Below are positions 36,380-44,297 of a DNA stretch of 64,000 nt, piece by piece; positions within the stretch are counted from its first letter, which is position 1, and each line of letters starts with the position of its first letter. The stretch comes from DATDAH01 sp963725155. Its GTDB lineage: Bacteria > Actinomycetota > Acidimicrobiia > Acidimicrobiales > DATDAH01. The stretch lies in the NCBI GenBank assembly GCA_963725155.1, contig CAVRXU010000003.1, forward strand, positions 1-64,000, written 5' to 3'. The notes under the pieces are model-generated. The model saw nothing but the letters and a program-made list of their open reading frames with translations. It was not told the DNA's origin and searched no databases. A program made the translations under genes and the position numbers.

Positions 36380-37090
36380 TCAGGGGGGAAGTTCCGGCAG
36401 CGACCCCACGAGCAGGGGCACCACCGTGAGGAAGCCGAAGGCGGGCAGGACGCAGAGCACGAGGGGGAAGAGCAGGAGGACGGGGACCCGCCGGGCTCGT
36501 TCCTCGCCCCGGCGACGCCGTTCCAGCCGGGCCTCGCGGGCGACCCGGTCGAGGCTGTCGCCGAGGGGCACGCCGTAGCGCTCGGAGGCCAGGAGCACGT
36601 CGACCAGCGGCCGGGCCGGCGCCCCCAGGGACTCGGCCAGGTCCTCGAGGACGTCAGCCGTCGGCCGCCCGAGGCCGAGCTCGCCGCCGGCCCGCTCGAG
36701 GGCGTCGCCCACCGGAGGGGGCGACCACCGGGCCGCCGCGGCCAGCGCCAGCGGCACCGTGAGGCCACCGGCTACCGCGAGGGCCAGGAGGTCGGCGGCC
36801 TCGGGCACGGCATCGACCACAGCCCACCGCCGACGGGCGGCGGCCCGACGGGAGGCCAGCCGCGGTCGGGCGACCACCGCGGCGACCACGACGAGCCCGA
36901 GCACCGGCGACACGGCGATCGTGAGCACCGCGGCCACGCCGATGACCGGCAGGCGACGGTCCCAACTCGACCCACGCCGTTCTGGCCTCTGATTCGCCGC
37001 CCCCAGGGATCGAATCGGAGGCCAGAAGCGAGGGGGGCGGGACGGCCAGGCCAGGGCGACGCCGGCACCGAGGGCCAGGACGACGATCAC
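36380..37090 (-). CDS. TadC-like inner-membrane platform protein
   Basis: 236 residues of the type II secretion F (T2SSF) family. An N-terminal helix (VIVVLALGAGVALA), further helices including LPVIGVAAVLTIAVSPVLGL, the cytoplasmic four-helix F domain (VPEAADLLALAVAGGLTVP, ERYGVPLGDSLDRVAREARL) and a terminal helix pair (LLFPLVLCVLPAFGFLTVVP). GTG 37090 overlaps the previous stop (GTGA). Anomaly: residues about 22-37 are encoded by a 48-bp palindromic repeat inserted in frame (36980-37027), between the first and second helices. Confidence 0.82.
   Translation of the reverse strand: MIVVLALGAGVALAWPSRPPRFWPPIRSLGAANQRPERRGSSWDRRLPVIGVAAVLTIAVSPVLGLVVVAAVVARPRLASRRAAARRRWAVVDAVPEAADLLALAVAGGLTVPLALAAAARWSPPPVGDALERAGGELGLGRPTADVLEDLAESLGAPARPLVDVLLASERYGVPLGDSLDRVAREARLERRRRGEERARRVPVLLLFPLVLCVLPAFGFLTVVPLLVGSLPELPP
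36980..37027. repeat. 48-bp palindrome, copy in tadC (TTCTGG family)
   Basis: TTCTGGCCTCTGATTCG pairs with CGAATCGGAGGCCAGAA: a 17-bp stem with one T-G wobble and a 14-nt loop. 48 bp is 16 codons, so the tadC-like frame stays open, as with the in-frame palindromic elements known in Rickettsia. Shares ends and exact length with the copies at 37921, 51907 and 52955. Confidence 0.72.
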
Positions 37091-37848
37091 CCCGCGCCCC
37101 GGGCGATCCGCACCATCCATGCCGCCCCGACGCCGTCGAGGACGAGCCCGATCACCAGGCACGCCAGTCCCGCAGGCGTCCGGAGCAGGAAGGTCGCCGT
37201 CCGTTCGTCGCCGAGAGCGCCCAGGGCGGCGAAGGCCAGCGGGGCCATCGTCACCACCGCCGCCGATGCGCGCGCCTGACTGGCCAGGGCCCGGACCTCC
37301 CGGTCGACCTCGGCCCGCTCGCGCAGCGTGGCCGCCACCCCGTCCACGGCCCGGGCCGGCGGGCCGCCCGACGCCATGGCCATCGACAGGGCCCCCACGA
37401 CGAGGCGAACACCGGGACGGGGGCGCCGCTGCGCCCAGCGGTCGAGGGCGACGGCGAACGACAGGCCCCGATCGACATCGACCAGGACGGTGGCCAGATC
37501 ATGGGCCGCCACCGAACCCGTGGCCGCGGCCTCCCGCAACGCCGTCGGCATGGCCGCTCCGGACCGCAGGGCGCGGGCCACAGCCTCCAGCAGCGCGGGC
37601 AGCTCACGTTCGATCCGGGCCTCGCGCCGACCGCCCGCGGCGACCAGGGCCCCGGCCGAGCCGCCCATCACGACCGCGACCGCAAGCAGAGCGAGCACGG
37701 GCCCGCCACCGGCCAGACCCAGCGCGCCGATGGTCCCCACACCGATGGCCGCGCCGCGAACCACGACCGCCGGGGCCCAGGCCAGGTCGGCGCGCCGCCA
37801 ACCGTTGCGCCAGCCACCGCTCCACCCGGGCGGTCGCCCACGTCGCAC
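37087..37848 (-). CDS. TadB-like inner-membrane platform protein
   Basis: 253 residues, T2SSF family. N-terminal helices (VVVRGAAIGVGTIGALGLAG, ALLAVAVVMGGSAGALVAAG), the cytoplasmic F domain (ELPALLEAVARALRSGAAMP), and C-terminal helices ending LACLVIGLVLDGVGAAWMV. Partner of the TadC-like protein and of TadA in the pilus motor. The GTG start (complement of 37846-37848) leaves 131 bp to tadA, a gap that carries a 48-bp palindrome. Confidence 0.78.
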   Translation of the reverse strand: MRRGRPPGWSGGWRNGWRRADLAWAPAVVVRGAAIGVGTIGALGLAGGGPVLALLAVAVVMGGSAGALVAAGGRREARIERELPALLEAVARALRSGAAMPTALREAAATGSVAAHDLATVLVDVDRGLSFAVALDRWAQRRPRPGVRLVVGALSMAMASGGPPARAVDGVAATLRERAEVDREVRALASQARASAAVVTMAPLAFAALGALGDERTATFLLRTPAGLACLVIGLVLDGVGAAWMVRIARGAG

Positions 37849-37920
37849 GGGTCCCCGGAGCCCGAACAGCGAGCCGGCGCCGGACCTGCCGCCGCGCCCT
37901 CGCCGCCGTCACCAGCACCG

Positions 37921-37968
37921 TTCCGGGACCTGAAACTCGCGGCCCAGCACAAACGACAGGTTCCAGAA
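37921..37968. repeat. 48-bp palindrome, copy in the tadA-tadB gap
   Basis: TTCCGGGACCTG...CAGGTTCCAGAA: a 12-bp outer stem with two imperfect pairs, total 48 bp as in the other copies. On the minus strand it begins TTCTGG and ends CCGGAA. It lies between tadA (ends 37980) and tadB (starts 37848). Confidence 0.6.
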
Positions 37969-37979
37969 CGGGGGGATGG

Positions 37980-39122
37980 TCACGAGGCGGCCTCGGGGAG
38001 CCAGCGCACGGGGCGGGTGGGTGAGGCCAGGACGCCGGTCTCGTCGGCCAACAGGCGACCGGCGGCGTCTGCGCCGGGGAGGGGCACCTCCCAGACCGCG
38101 ACCACACCCCGCCGGCCCGAGGGGTGGCGGGCGACCTGGACGATGAGGTCCACGGCGGACCGGTACTGGTTTGCCACGGCGGCCAAAGGCAGGGCCACGT
38201 CGGCCATCAGGGCCAGGGTCGCAAGGCGGTCCAGGGCGTCGCCCGGGCTGTTGGCGTGACAGGTGGCCATCGATCCGGCGTGGCCGGTGTTCATCGCCTG
38301 CAGGAGGTCCAGGCTCTCCGCCCCCCGCACTTCGCCGACGACGAGGCGGTCGGGCCGCATGCGCAGGGCGTTGCGCACCAGGTCCCGGATCGTCACCGCC
38401 CCGACGCGCTCGGCGTTGGCGGGCCGGGCCTCCAGGCGGACCACGTGCTCACCGGGCAGAGCCAGCTCGGCCACGTCCTCCACCGTCACGATCCGCTCCC
38501 CTGGCGGACAGCGGCCGGCGAGGGCGTTGAGCAGAGTGGTCTTGCCCGCCCCCGATCCGCCGGCCACGACCAGGTTGGCCCGGCCCGCCACCGCCCGTTC
38601 GAGCAGCGCCTCCACCCCGTGCGGGGACGCCTCGGCCAACGTGATCCGCCGGCTCCGGAAACGGCGGATCGTCAGGTAGGGCCCGTCCACGGCGAGCGGC
38701 GGCAACGCCACGTTCACGCGGGAGCCGTCGGGCAGGCGGGCGTCGACCAGAGGGGCGGTGCGATCGGCCCGGAGCCCGAGCGGGGCCACGATCCGTTCCA
38801 CCAGGTGCTCGATGGTGGGGCGGTCGAGCACGATGGCCGTCGCCTGCAGGCGACCCTCCCGCTCGATCCAGACCGGGCCCGGGCCGTTGGCCATCACCTC
38901 CGACACCTCCGGATCGGCCAGCAGTGGCTCGAGGGCGCCCAGGCCCCGGATGCGGGCCACCACCCGGTCGGCCACCCCACCCCGCTCGGACCCGGTCAGC
39001 AGCGGGGCCTCCCGGCCCACGGCCCGCACCACCTGGACGACCCCGTCCCCGTCGCCGTCGGCGACCTCGCCCAGGACGCGACGGTGGACCCGAGCCTCCA
39101 GCTCCGGGCCCTCAGGCGGCAC
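37980..39122 (-). CDS. tadA: TadA/CpaF secretion ATPase
   Basis: 380 residues of the T2SSE ATPase superfamily. Walker A VAGGSGAGKTTLLNALA (about residues 185-200), the Asp box (TVEDVAEL), Walker B region (DRLVVGEVRGAESLDLL) and His box (MATCHANSP). An N-terminal helical domain is present. It powers Flp/Tad pilus assembly and retraction at the cytoplasmic face. The GTG start overlaps the tadZ-like gene end by 11 bp. Confidence 0.93.
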   Translation of the reverse strand: MPPEGPELEARVHRRVLGEVADGDGDGVVQVVRAVGREAPLLTGSERGGVADRVVARIRGLGALEPLLADPEVSEVMANGPGPVWIEREGRLQATAIVLDRPTIEHLVERIVAPLGLRADRTAPLVDARLPDGSRVNVALPPLAVDGPYLTIRRFRSRRITLAEASPHGVEALLERAVAGRANLVVAGGSGAGKTTLLNALAGRCPPGERIVTVEDVAELALPGEHVVRLEARPANAERVGAVTIRDLVRNALRMRPDRLVVGEVRGAESLDLLQAMNTGHAGSMATCHANSPGDALDRLATLALMADVALPLAAVANQYRSAVDLIVQVARHPSGRRGVVAVWEVPLPGADAAGRLLADETGVLASPTRPVRWLPEAAS

Positions 39123-39762
39123 GGCGCAGCGAGCGCTCGAGGCTCCGGGGCAGCCGGCTGGCCAGCAGGCCGGCGTCGACCGCCCGGGCGACCGCCGGAT
39201 CCAGGGCCACCTCGGCCCGCACGGGGGCCCCGACGACCTGTTCGACGTCGGTGCGGTCCAGCGCCCGGCCCGGCTCGGTCACCAGGACCACCCCGGAGGG
39301 ACGGAGGGGCGGGTCGGCCGCCCGGCGCAGGGCCAGGTAGCAGGCTCGAGTGACGAGCAGCGAGTGGGTGCATCGGGCCGCGACGAGCGCCCGCTCGGGC
39401 TCGCCCCGGCCGAGCACGCCGCAGTCGACGAGCACCGAGCGGCGGTGATCGAGGGCGGCCACCAGGGCCTCGACCCGGGCCGTCGGACCGAGCTCACCGC
39501 GGCCCCGCGGCAGGACGGCCAGGCCCGGGACGGCGGGCAGCTCGATGCGACCGAGCCCGTCGGCGGGGACGTCGTCGCCCGCGGCCAGCCAGTCGGTGAG
39601 GCCGGGACCGTCCGGCTCGGGCAGGCCCAGGGTGGCGGGCAGGTCGCCGGCCAGGTCGACGAGCAACACGTCGTGGCCGGCGCGGGTGAGGGTGAGGCCG
39701 AGGGCGGCGGTGACCACGGTGGTCCCCACGCCGCCCTTGAGGGCCCAGCAGGACAGGTGCAC
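39112..39762 (-). CDS. TadZ/CpaE-like MinD-family ATPase
   Basis: 216 residues. Deviant Walker A KGGVGTTVVTAALG near residue 9, then LLVDLAGDLPATLGL and VLVDCGVLGRGEPERAL typical of ParA/MinD folds. At a Tad locus this protein positions the pilus at the pole. It lacks the N-terminal receiver-like domain of long CpaE proteins. First gene of the reverse Tad operon (39762 to 35765). Confidence 0.82.
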   Translation of the reverse strand: MHLSCWALKGGVGTTVVTAALGLTLTRAGHDVLLVDLAGDLPATLGLPEPDGPGLTDWLAAGDDVPADGLGRIELPAVPGLAVLPRGRGELGPTARVEALVAALDHRRSVLVDCGVLGRGEPERALVAARCTHSLLVTRACYLALRRAADPPLRPSGVVLVTEPGRALDRTDVEQVVGAPVRAEVALDPAVARAVDAGLLASRLPRSLERSLRRAA

Positions 39763-39905
39763 AGGACATCCCCCGAGCAGAGGTGACAGGCGGGGGAAGC
39801 GCCGGGGCGAGCCCGGCGCACGGCCGGTGAACTCGCGAGGAAGCCCACGTTAGGCGTGACGAGGTTCACGGACAATGGGGTCCTCGCGTTCCTAGGGTGG
39901 ACCCC

Positions 39906-40781
39906 ATGGAGGCCGCGTTCTTCGACTTGGACAAGACCGTCATCGCCCGCGCCTCGATGGTGGCCTTCGGCAAGCCCCTCTACCGGGCCGGCCTCCTGTC
40001 CCGCTGGCTGCTCCTGCGGGCCCTGTACGGCCAGCTCGTCTACCTGTACCTCGGCGCCGACGAGGCCCGGATGGCCAAGATGCGGGAGGCCGCGCTGCGG
40101 GTGACCGCGGGATGGTCCCAGGATCACATCCGCTCGCTGGTGCGTGAGACCCTCGAGGAGGTGATCGAGCCGATCATCTACGACGAGGCCCTCGACCTCA
40201 TCCGCTTCCACCAGGCCGAGGGGCGCAAGGTCTTCATCGTGAGCGCCTCACCCGAAGAGATCGTCGACCCCCTGGCCCACTACCTCGGCGTTGACGACGT
40301 CATCGCCACCCGCCCCCAGGTCGACGAGCACGGCCGCTACTCCGGCGGTGTCGACTTCTACTCCTACGGGCCGTCCAAGGTCGTCGCCATGGAGGAGGCT
40401 GCCGAGCGGGACGGCATCGACCTGGCCGCCTCCTACGCCTACTCGGACTCCATCACCGACGAGCCGATGCTGTCCGCCGTCGGCCACCCCGTCGTGGTCA
40501 ACCCCGACCGGGGCCTGGCCCGCATCGCCGCCGAGCGGGACTGGGAGGTCAGGATCTTCCAGCGCCCGGTGAAGATGCGGGACCGGGTGTCCATGCCGAC
40601 CCCCGGCCGGACGGCGGCGATCAGCGGGGGCCTGGCCGCCATCGTGGCCGGCGTGGTGGTGTTCTGGCTGCTGCGCCGCGAGCCCGAGCCGACCGGTTGG
40701 GAACCGTTCGGGCGAGCGATGCCGGCCTGGACGCGACGAACGGCCCGACCCAAGGGTCGGACCGCCCTGCGCCGGCGCTAG
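39906..40781 (+). CDS. HAD-superfamily IB phosphatase with C-terminal helix
   Basis: 291 residues. HAD motif I in FFDLDKT (Asp nucleophile), motif II in VFIVSASPEEI, and motif IV in YAYSDSITDEPML: an SerB-like (PSP) subfamily. A C-terminal transmembrane helix (ISGGLAAIVAGVVVFWLLRR) suggests tethering to the membrane. Chain length, with the C1 cap, matches actinobacterial HAD-IB members that act on phosphoserine-like or glycerolipid phosphates. ATG 39906 has AGGGTGG upstream; GTG 39897 is an alternative. Confidence 0.88.
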   Translation: MEAAFFDLDKTVIARASMVAFGKPLYRAGLLSRWLLLRALYGQLVYLYLGADEARMAKMREAALRVTAGWSQDHIRSLVRETLEEVIEPIIYDEALDLIRFHQAEGRKVFIVSASPEEIVDPLAHYLGVDDVIATRPQVDEHGRYSGGVDFYSYGPSKVVAMEEAAERDGIDLAASYAYSDSITDEPMLSAVGHPVVVNPDRGLARIAAERDWEVRIFQRPVKMRDRVSMPTPGRTAAISGGLAAIVAGVVVFWLLRREPEPTGWEPFGRAMPAWTRRTARPKGRTALRRR

Positions 40782-40785
40782 TTGT

Positions 40786-40860
40786 TCAGGCTTCCTGGAG
40801 CTTCTTCGCGACGACCACGCCGAGAACCACCACGACCAGGAGCAACAGCAGCTTCTTCAT
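40786..40860 (-). CDS. 24-residue membrane peptide
   Basis: MKKLLLLLVVVVLGVVVAKK then LQEA: one short hydrophobic helix with basic ends. Its translation start lacks a strong ribosome site, so this is a weaker call than the peptide at 32412. Convergent with the HAD gene, beside tRNA-Sec. Confidence 0.45.
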   Translation of the reverse strand: MKKLLLLLVVVVLGVVVAKKLQEA

Positions 40861-40899
40861 GGGGCCAGCCTAGGTCGGTCCGGCCGTACCGTGTCGGGT

Positions 40900-40995
40900 G
40901 GAGGTGTCAGAGCACCTGGTGGGCTCCCCCGCCTTCAAAGCGGGTGGGACGGGCGACCCCCGTCCGGCGGGTTCGATTCCCGTCCACCTCCGCCA
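40900..40995 (+). tRNA. selC: selenocysteine tRNA (anticodon TCA)
   Basis: A 96-nt tRNA including encoded CCA: acceptor GGAGGTG/CACCTCC with discriminator G, a long extra arm (GGGACGGGCGACCCCCGTCC), anticodon loop CTTCAAA (UCA) and T loop TTCGATT. The anticodon reads UGA. Length and long variable arm fit bacterial tRNA-Sec. The organism therefore uses selenocysteine; no selA, selB, selD or selenoprotein gene was recognised in the window. Confidence 0.93.
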
Positions 40996-41570
40996 CTGGG
41001 CTCACGGACGTTCACTTCCTTTCCACGACGAGCCCTTCGGAGAGATTTCGTGGATAGCCGTGATGACGATGGAGCCATCGTCGACGCGGGTGAGCGGTTT
41101 GACCGGCGATGTCTGACGTCGCCGACGAGAGGATCCCGGGCACGCTGGTCTCAGGAGCATGGGAGGGCGTTCAACGACCAGCTGGATCGCGGCTTGCGCG
41201 GTTGAGAAGGTCGGGGCCGGTGATGACGAAGCCACAGGTCGTCGGTCGCGATCTTGGCGGGAGCCACGCCGTCGCGGCTGCGCGCCGATCAAGATGAACG
41301 CGATCGGCGGCGTGAGTTTCGCCGTGCCCGGTCAGCGTATCTCGCAGGCGAGGTGTTGGAGACGCTAGTTGCCGTCGCCTCCGACGACTTCGATGTTGGT
41401 CGAGGGAGGATGTTGGGCATAGGCAGTGATCTGGATGATCCGGTCTCGGCCATGCTCTGGGCGAGTTGCGGGCCCCGCACAAGGAACACGGGTTGGTCGT
41501 GCGTACCGACGAGGTGATCGCCCGAATGGTCGGCGGATCGGTGCGGGTCGTCAGGCCGGGAAGGTCCGGC
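40996..41570. other. decayed, unassigned stretch after tRNA-Sec
   Basis: No open reading frame here gives a recognisable protein. All frames carry stops, composition is less GC-biased than the surroundings and the third-position pattern is lost. It lies downstream of a tRNA, a common integration hotspot, and upstream of an aminotransferase broken by many indels. It may be the worn remains of an island or of genes once downstream of the aminotransferase. Confidence 0.4.
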
Positions 41571-42785
41571 GCACGACTGGCGACGATCTCGTCGACCTCG
41601 GCGTCGGAGACGGTCAGGACGGGCGTTGAACCTGCAGGACGCTCGGGTCGACTAGCTGGCGAACAAGGCGTAGATCCCGGCGTCGAACAGACGCCTTCAT
41701 CGCCGTCATGCCCCCGTGCGGGTCGTCGAACACGAAGGCGGAGAGCAGCCCCCGGCGGCGCAGAGCCGAAGCGGCAGGTCGAGAACGCCTCGCCCAACCG
41801 TTCGCCCACAGCCCGGACTCGTTCGAGGAACCCAGGGGCGGTCACGATGTCGACCACTTCGACGGCGGCCACGCAGCCCAGTTCGGCCCCGCCGAACGTC
41901 GAGACGTGACAGAAAGGCGTGCTCGGCGAAGAAGTGGTGGACCTCTGGGGTCATGAGCGTCGCCGGCGATCGGCGGATAGATGCCGCCCGAGAGGCCCTT
42001 GCCGGTGACCAGCAGGTCGGGCTCGAGGTGCTCCTGTCGACGTACCAGACGGTGCCGGTCCTGACCCAGGCCCGTCTGGACCTCATCGGCGAGTAGAGCG
42101 CACCGCGCTCACGGCACAGGTCTGGCCACCCCGGCGCAGGTACCCGGGCTCAGGCATCGGAAAGCCGGCGGCGGCGGGGATGGACTCCAGGATGACCGCC
42201 GCTGGTGACATCACCGATCGCCTCCTCCATGGCGTCGAGGTCGTTGTAGGGCACATGGGTGAAGCCAGGGAGGGCGTGACCGAACACGGCGTGGCTCGCG
42301 GGGGTCCCCCGCCGCGAGGGCCAGCGCCGGTGTGACCGTGGTAGGCCCCGGTGACCGAGACGACGGTCAGGCGGCCGGTGTGGCCCCGGGCCACCTTCAG
42401 TGGCGAGGTCCACGGCCTCGCCGCCGCCGACCGAGAAGACCACGCCCGAGAGTCGGCCACCGGTCGTCGCCGACAACCGCTCGGCCGCCGAGGCCCGGTA
42501 GGCCGACACCAGGTGGTGGTTGCCCACGTCGGCATGATCCATGGCCGCCCGGACGGCAGCGATCACCAGCGGGTTGCGGTGCCCCAGGTTGAAGACACCT
42601 CCGTTGCAGTGGCAGTTGAACCAGCGACGACCGTCGTAGGCGTCGGTGAACGTGGCGCCCTCGCGGTCGCCCATGACGACCTCGAGACCACCCATCGCCC
42701 AGATGTCGACCTTGGCTGGGTCGACGTGGGCGGCGAAGGCCGCCTCAGCCTCGGCCCGGTCGGGCCAGGCGCCCGGGCCGGTCAC
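41571..42785 (-). pseudogene. class III aminotransferase, many frameshifts
   Basis: Consecutive pieces of a PLP fold-type I, class III aminotransferase appear in changing frames: DAYDGRRWFNCHCNGGVFNL and GRLSGVVFSVGGGEAVDLA (42785 to about 42410), then KVARGHTGRLTVVSVTGAYH, HVPYNDLDAMEEAIGDV, ESIPAAAGFPMPEPGYL, LLVTGKGLSGGIYPP (the PLP Lys) and VAAVEVVDIVTAPGFLERV. At least six indels. The GTG start (42785) overlaps the previous gene's stop (GTGA), so it was once the last gene of an operon. Density of changes is far above that of other frameshifted genes here. Confidence 0.7.
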
Positions 42786-43693
42786 GCCCACGACTGCTGC
42801 TTCGCCTTCCAGGCGACCGGGTCGTAGTCGGGCGGGGGGAGGAACCCGTTCGGCGTGGTCCGCCGGACGCGCCGCTGCCACCAGTCGTACCCCTTGAGGA
42901 CGCGGTGCAGCATCGTCCAGGTCTTGACCTCACCGTCGTAGTAGGCCCGGGCCTCCTCGACGGTGAGCGGGGGGTCGACCTGGCCGACGGTGGCCGTGAT
43001 GATCGGCTCGACCCAGTCGTCCAGGTCCAGCTTGTAGAGGTTCCCGACCAGGTCCAGCAGGGCGTGCCGGGGATCCAACCATCGCTTCATCGAGGCGGGC
43101 AGCTCCCGGCGATAGAGCGGGCGCATGACCGGTGGGCCGGCCTGGAGGAAGACGTCCAGGTCCATGGCCAGGTCGCCCGCCTCGTCGACCAGGAAGGGGG
43201 TGGTCACGTCGACATAGGCCACCTCGCCGTCGACCACCGCCCAGTTGCCCACCTGGGCGTCGATGCCCCGGCGATCGGTCGTGGCGGTGAGGACGTGGTC
43301 GACGATGGCCACGACCAAGGGGTGCGCGGCCGACGGGACCGAGGCCTTCAAGACCGCTTCGCCCAGCGTGTCGGCCGGCAACAGCGGCTGGATGACAAAG
43401 CCGACCAGGCGACCGGCGTGGTCGATGAGGCGCACCTCGGTGTCGAGCACCCTGACCCCGGCCGCCCGGAGCTCGTCGATGTTGCGGAGCACGACCTCGC
43501 GGTAGCGCTCGAAGGTGGCCTGGTCCCGGAACGGGGGCACCCGCTTGCAGGCGGCCGTCGGCGCCCCGAGGGGCGCCGCCAACACGACGCTGGTGACCCC
43601 GAAGCCGCGCAGGTCGAGCCCGGAGCGGTCCCCTGACCCGAGGGCCCGCTGAACCTCGGCCTCGAGAGCCGCGAGCTCCTCGTCGGTGATCAG
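42782..43693 (-). CDS. conserved hypothetical protein upstream of aminotransferase
   Basis: About 303 residues, no confident family. GLITDEELAALEAEVQRALG opens it; VRLIDHAGRLVGFVIQPLLP, NWAVVDGEVAYVDVTTPFLV and HRVLKGYDWWQRRVRRTTPN are distinctive and resemble kinase-like fold proteins of unknown role, a weak impression. There is no ATG/GTG close to the expected start; a CTG at 43691-43693 overlaps the previous stop as CTGA, so a rare CTG start or a start inside the neighbour is possible. Translated with its neighbours on the reverse strand. Confidence 0.6.
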   Translation of the reverse strand: MITDEELAALEAEVQRALGSGDRSGLDLRGFGVTSVVLAAPLGAPTAACKRVPPFRDQATFERYREVVLRNIDELRAAGVRVLDTEVRLIDHAGRLVGFVIQPLLPADTLGEAVLKASVPSAAHPLVVAIVDHVLTATTDRRGIDAQVGNWAVVDGEVAYVDVTTPFLVDEAGDLAMDLDVFLQAGPPVMRPLYRRELPASMKRWLDPRHALLDLVGNLYKLDLDDWVEPIITATVGQVDPPLTVEEARAYYDGEVKTWTMLHRVLKGYDWWQRRVRRTTPNGFLPPPDYDPVAWKAKQQSWA

Positions 43694-44265
43694 ACCGGGA
43701 CTTCGACCGGTGCCGTCGGGCCGCCGTTCGGGGCGAAGTCGGTGAAGACCGGCCCGACGTTCGGTGGGTTGTTGTCCCAGATGAAGGTGGCTCGGGCCCG
43801 GAAGCTGGGCGGGGTCCCGATGCAGCTCCGCGGGAAGCGGAAGCGGTACTGGTTCCCGACGGCCGTGACGAGGCTGGCCCCGGGCACGTGGTTCTGGGCG
43901 GAGCACAGGAGATGGCCGTTCGAGACCCGCCGGACCCGGCCCAGCATCACGGTGTCCACGCCGGTGGCGATCTGGATGTCGGCGACGAACTCCGGCCCCG
44001 CGTGGGCGAAGTTGGTGTCCAGACGCCAGCGGATCCGGGTCGCTCGGTTGGGCCAGACGTTCTCCGGATTGCCCCCCACCAAGGTTCGCACCCGCAGATC
44101 CACACCGACCGGGCCATGGATGGCCCGGAAGAAGATCAGGTCACCTCGGGCAAAGGGGACGTCCCCGGACGGGTCGGTGCCCTGGACCTCCGCGGCGGCC
44201 GCGGGCGGGGCGAGGAGCAGGATGGCCAAGAGGCCGGTGGAGACGGCGAGGAACAGACGGCGCAC
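43690..44265 (-). CDS. secreted protein of unknown function
   Basis: 191 residues. A clear Sec signal (RRLFLAVSTGLLAILLLAPP, cut after AAA near residue 24). The mature part is a beta-rich domain with DLRVRTLVGGNPENVWPNR, HLLCSAQNHVPGASLVTAV, FRFPRSCIGTPP (two Cys, probably a disulfide) and FIWDNNPPNVGPVFTDFAPN. AAGGGGGA lies before the GTG start (44263-44265). First gene of the reverse three-gene set with the unknown protein and the aminotransferase. No family recognised. Confidence 0.7.
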   Translation of the reverse strand: MRRLFLAVSTGLLAILLLAPPAAAAEVQGTDPSGDVPFARGDLIFFRAIHGPVGVDLRVRTLVGGNPENVWPNRATRIRWRLDTNFAHAGPEFVADIQIATGVDTVMLGRVRRVSNGHLLCSAQNHVPGASLVTAVGNQYRFRFPRSCIGTPPSFRARATFIWDNNPPNVGPVFTDFAPNGGPTAPVEVPV

Positions 44266-44297
44266 GGGATTCCCCCTTGGTTGTCGCTGGTTGTGGA

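Noticed and set aside
40996..42080. Plus-strand open frames after tRNA-Sec as new genes or a selenoprotein
   Set aside because: They are short, not recognisable, and lie opposite the pseudogene or in a decayed region; no in-frame UGA with convincing context was found.
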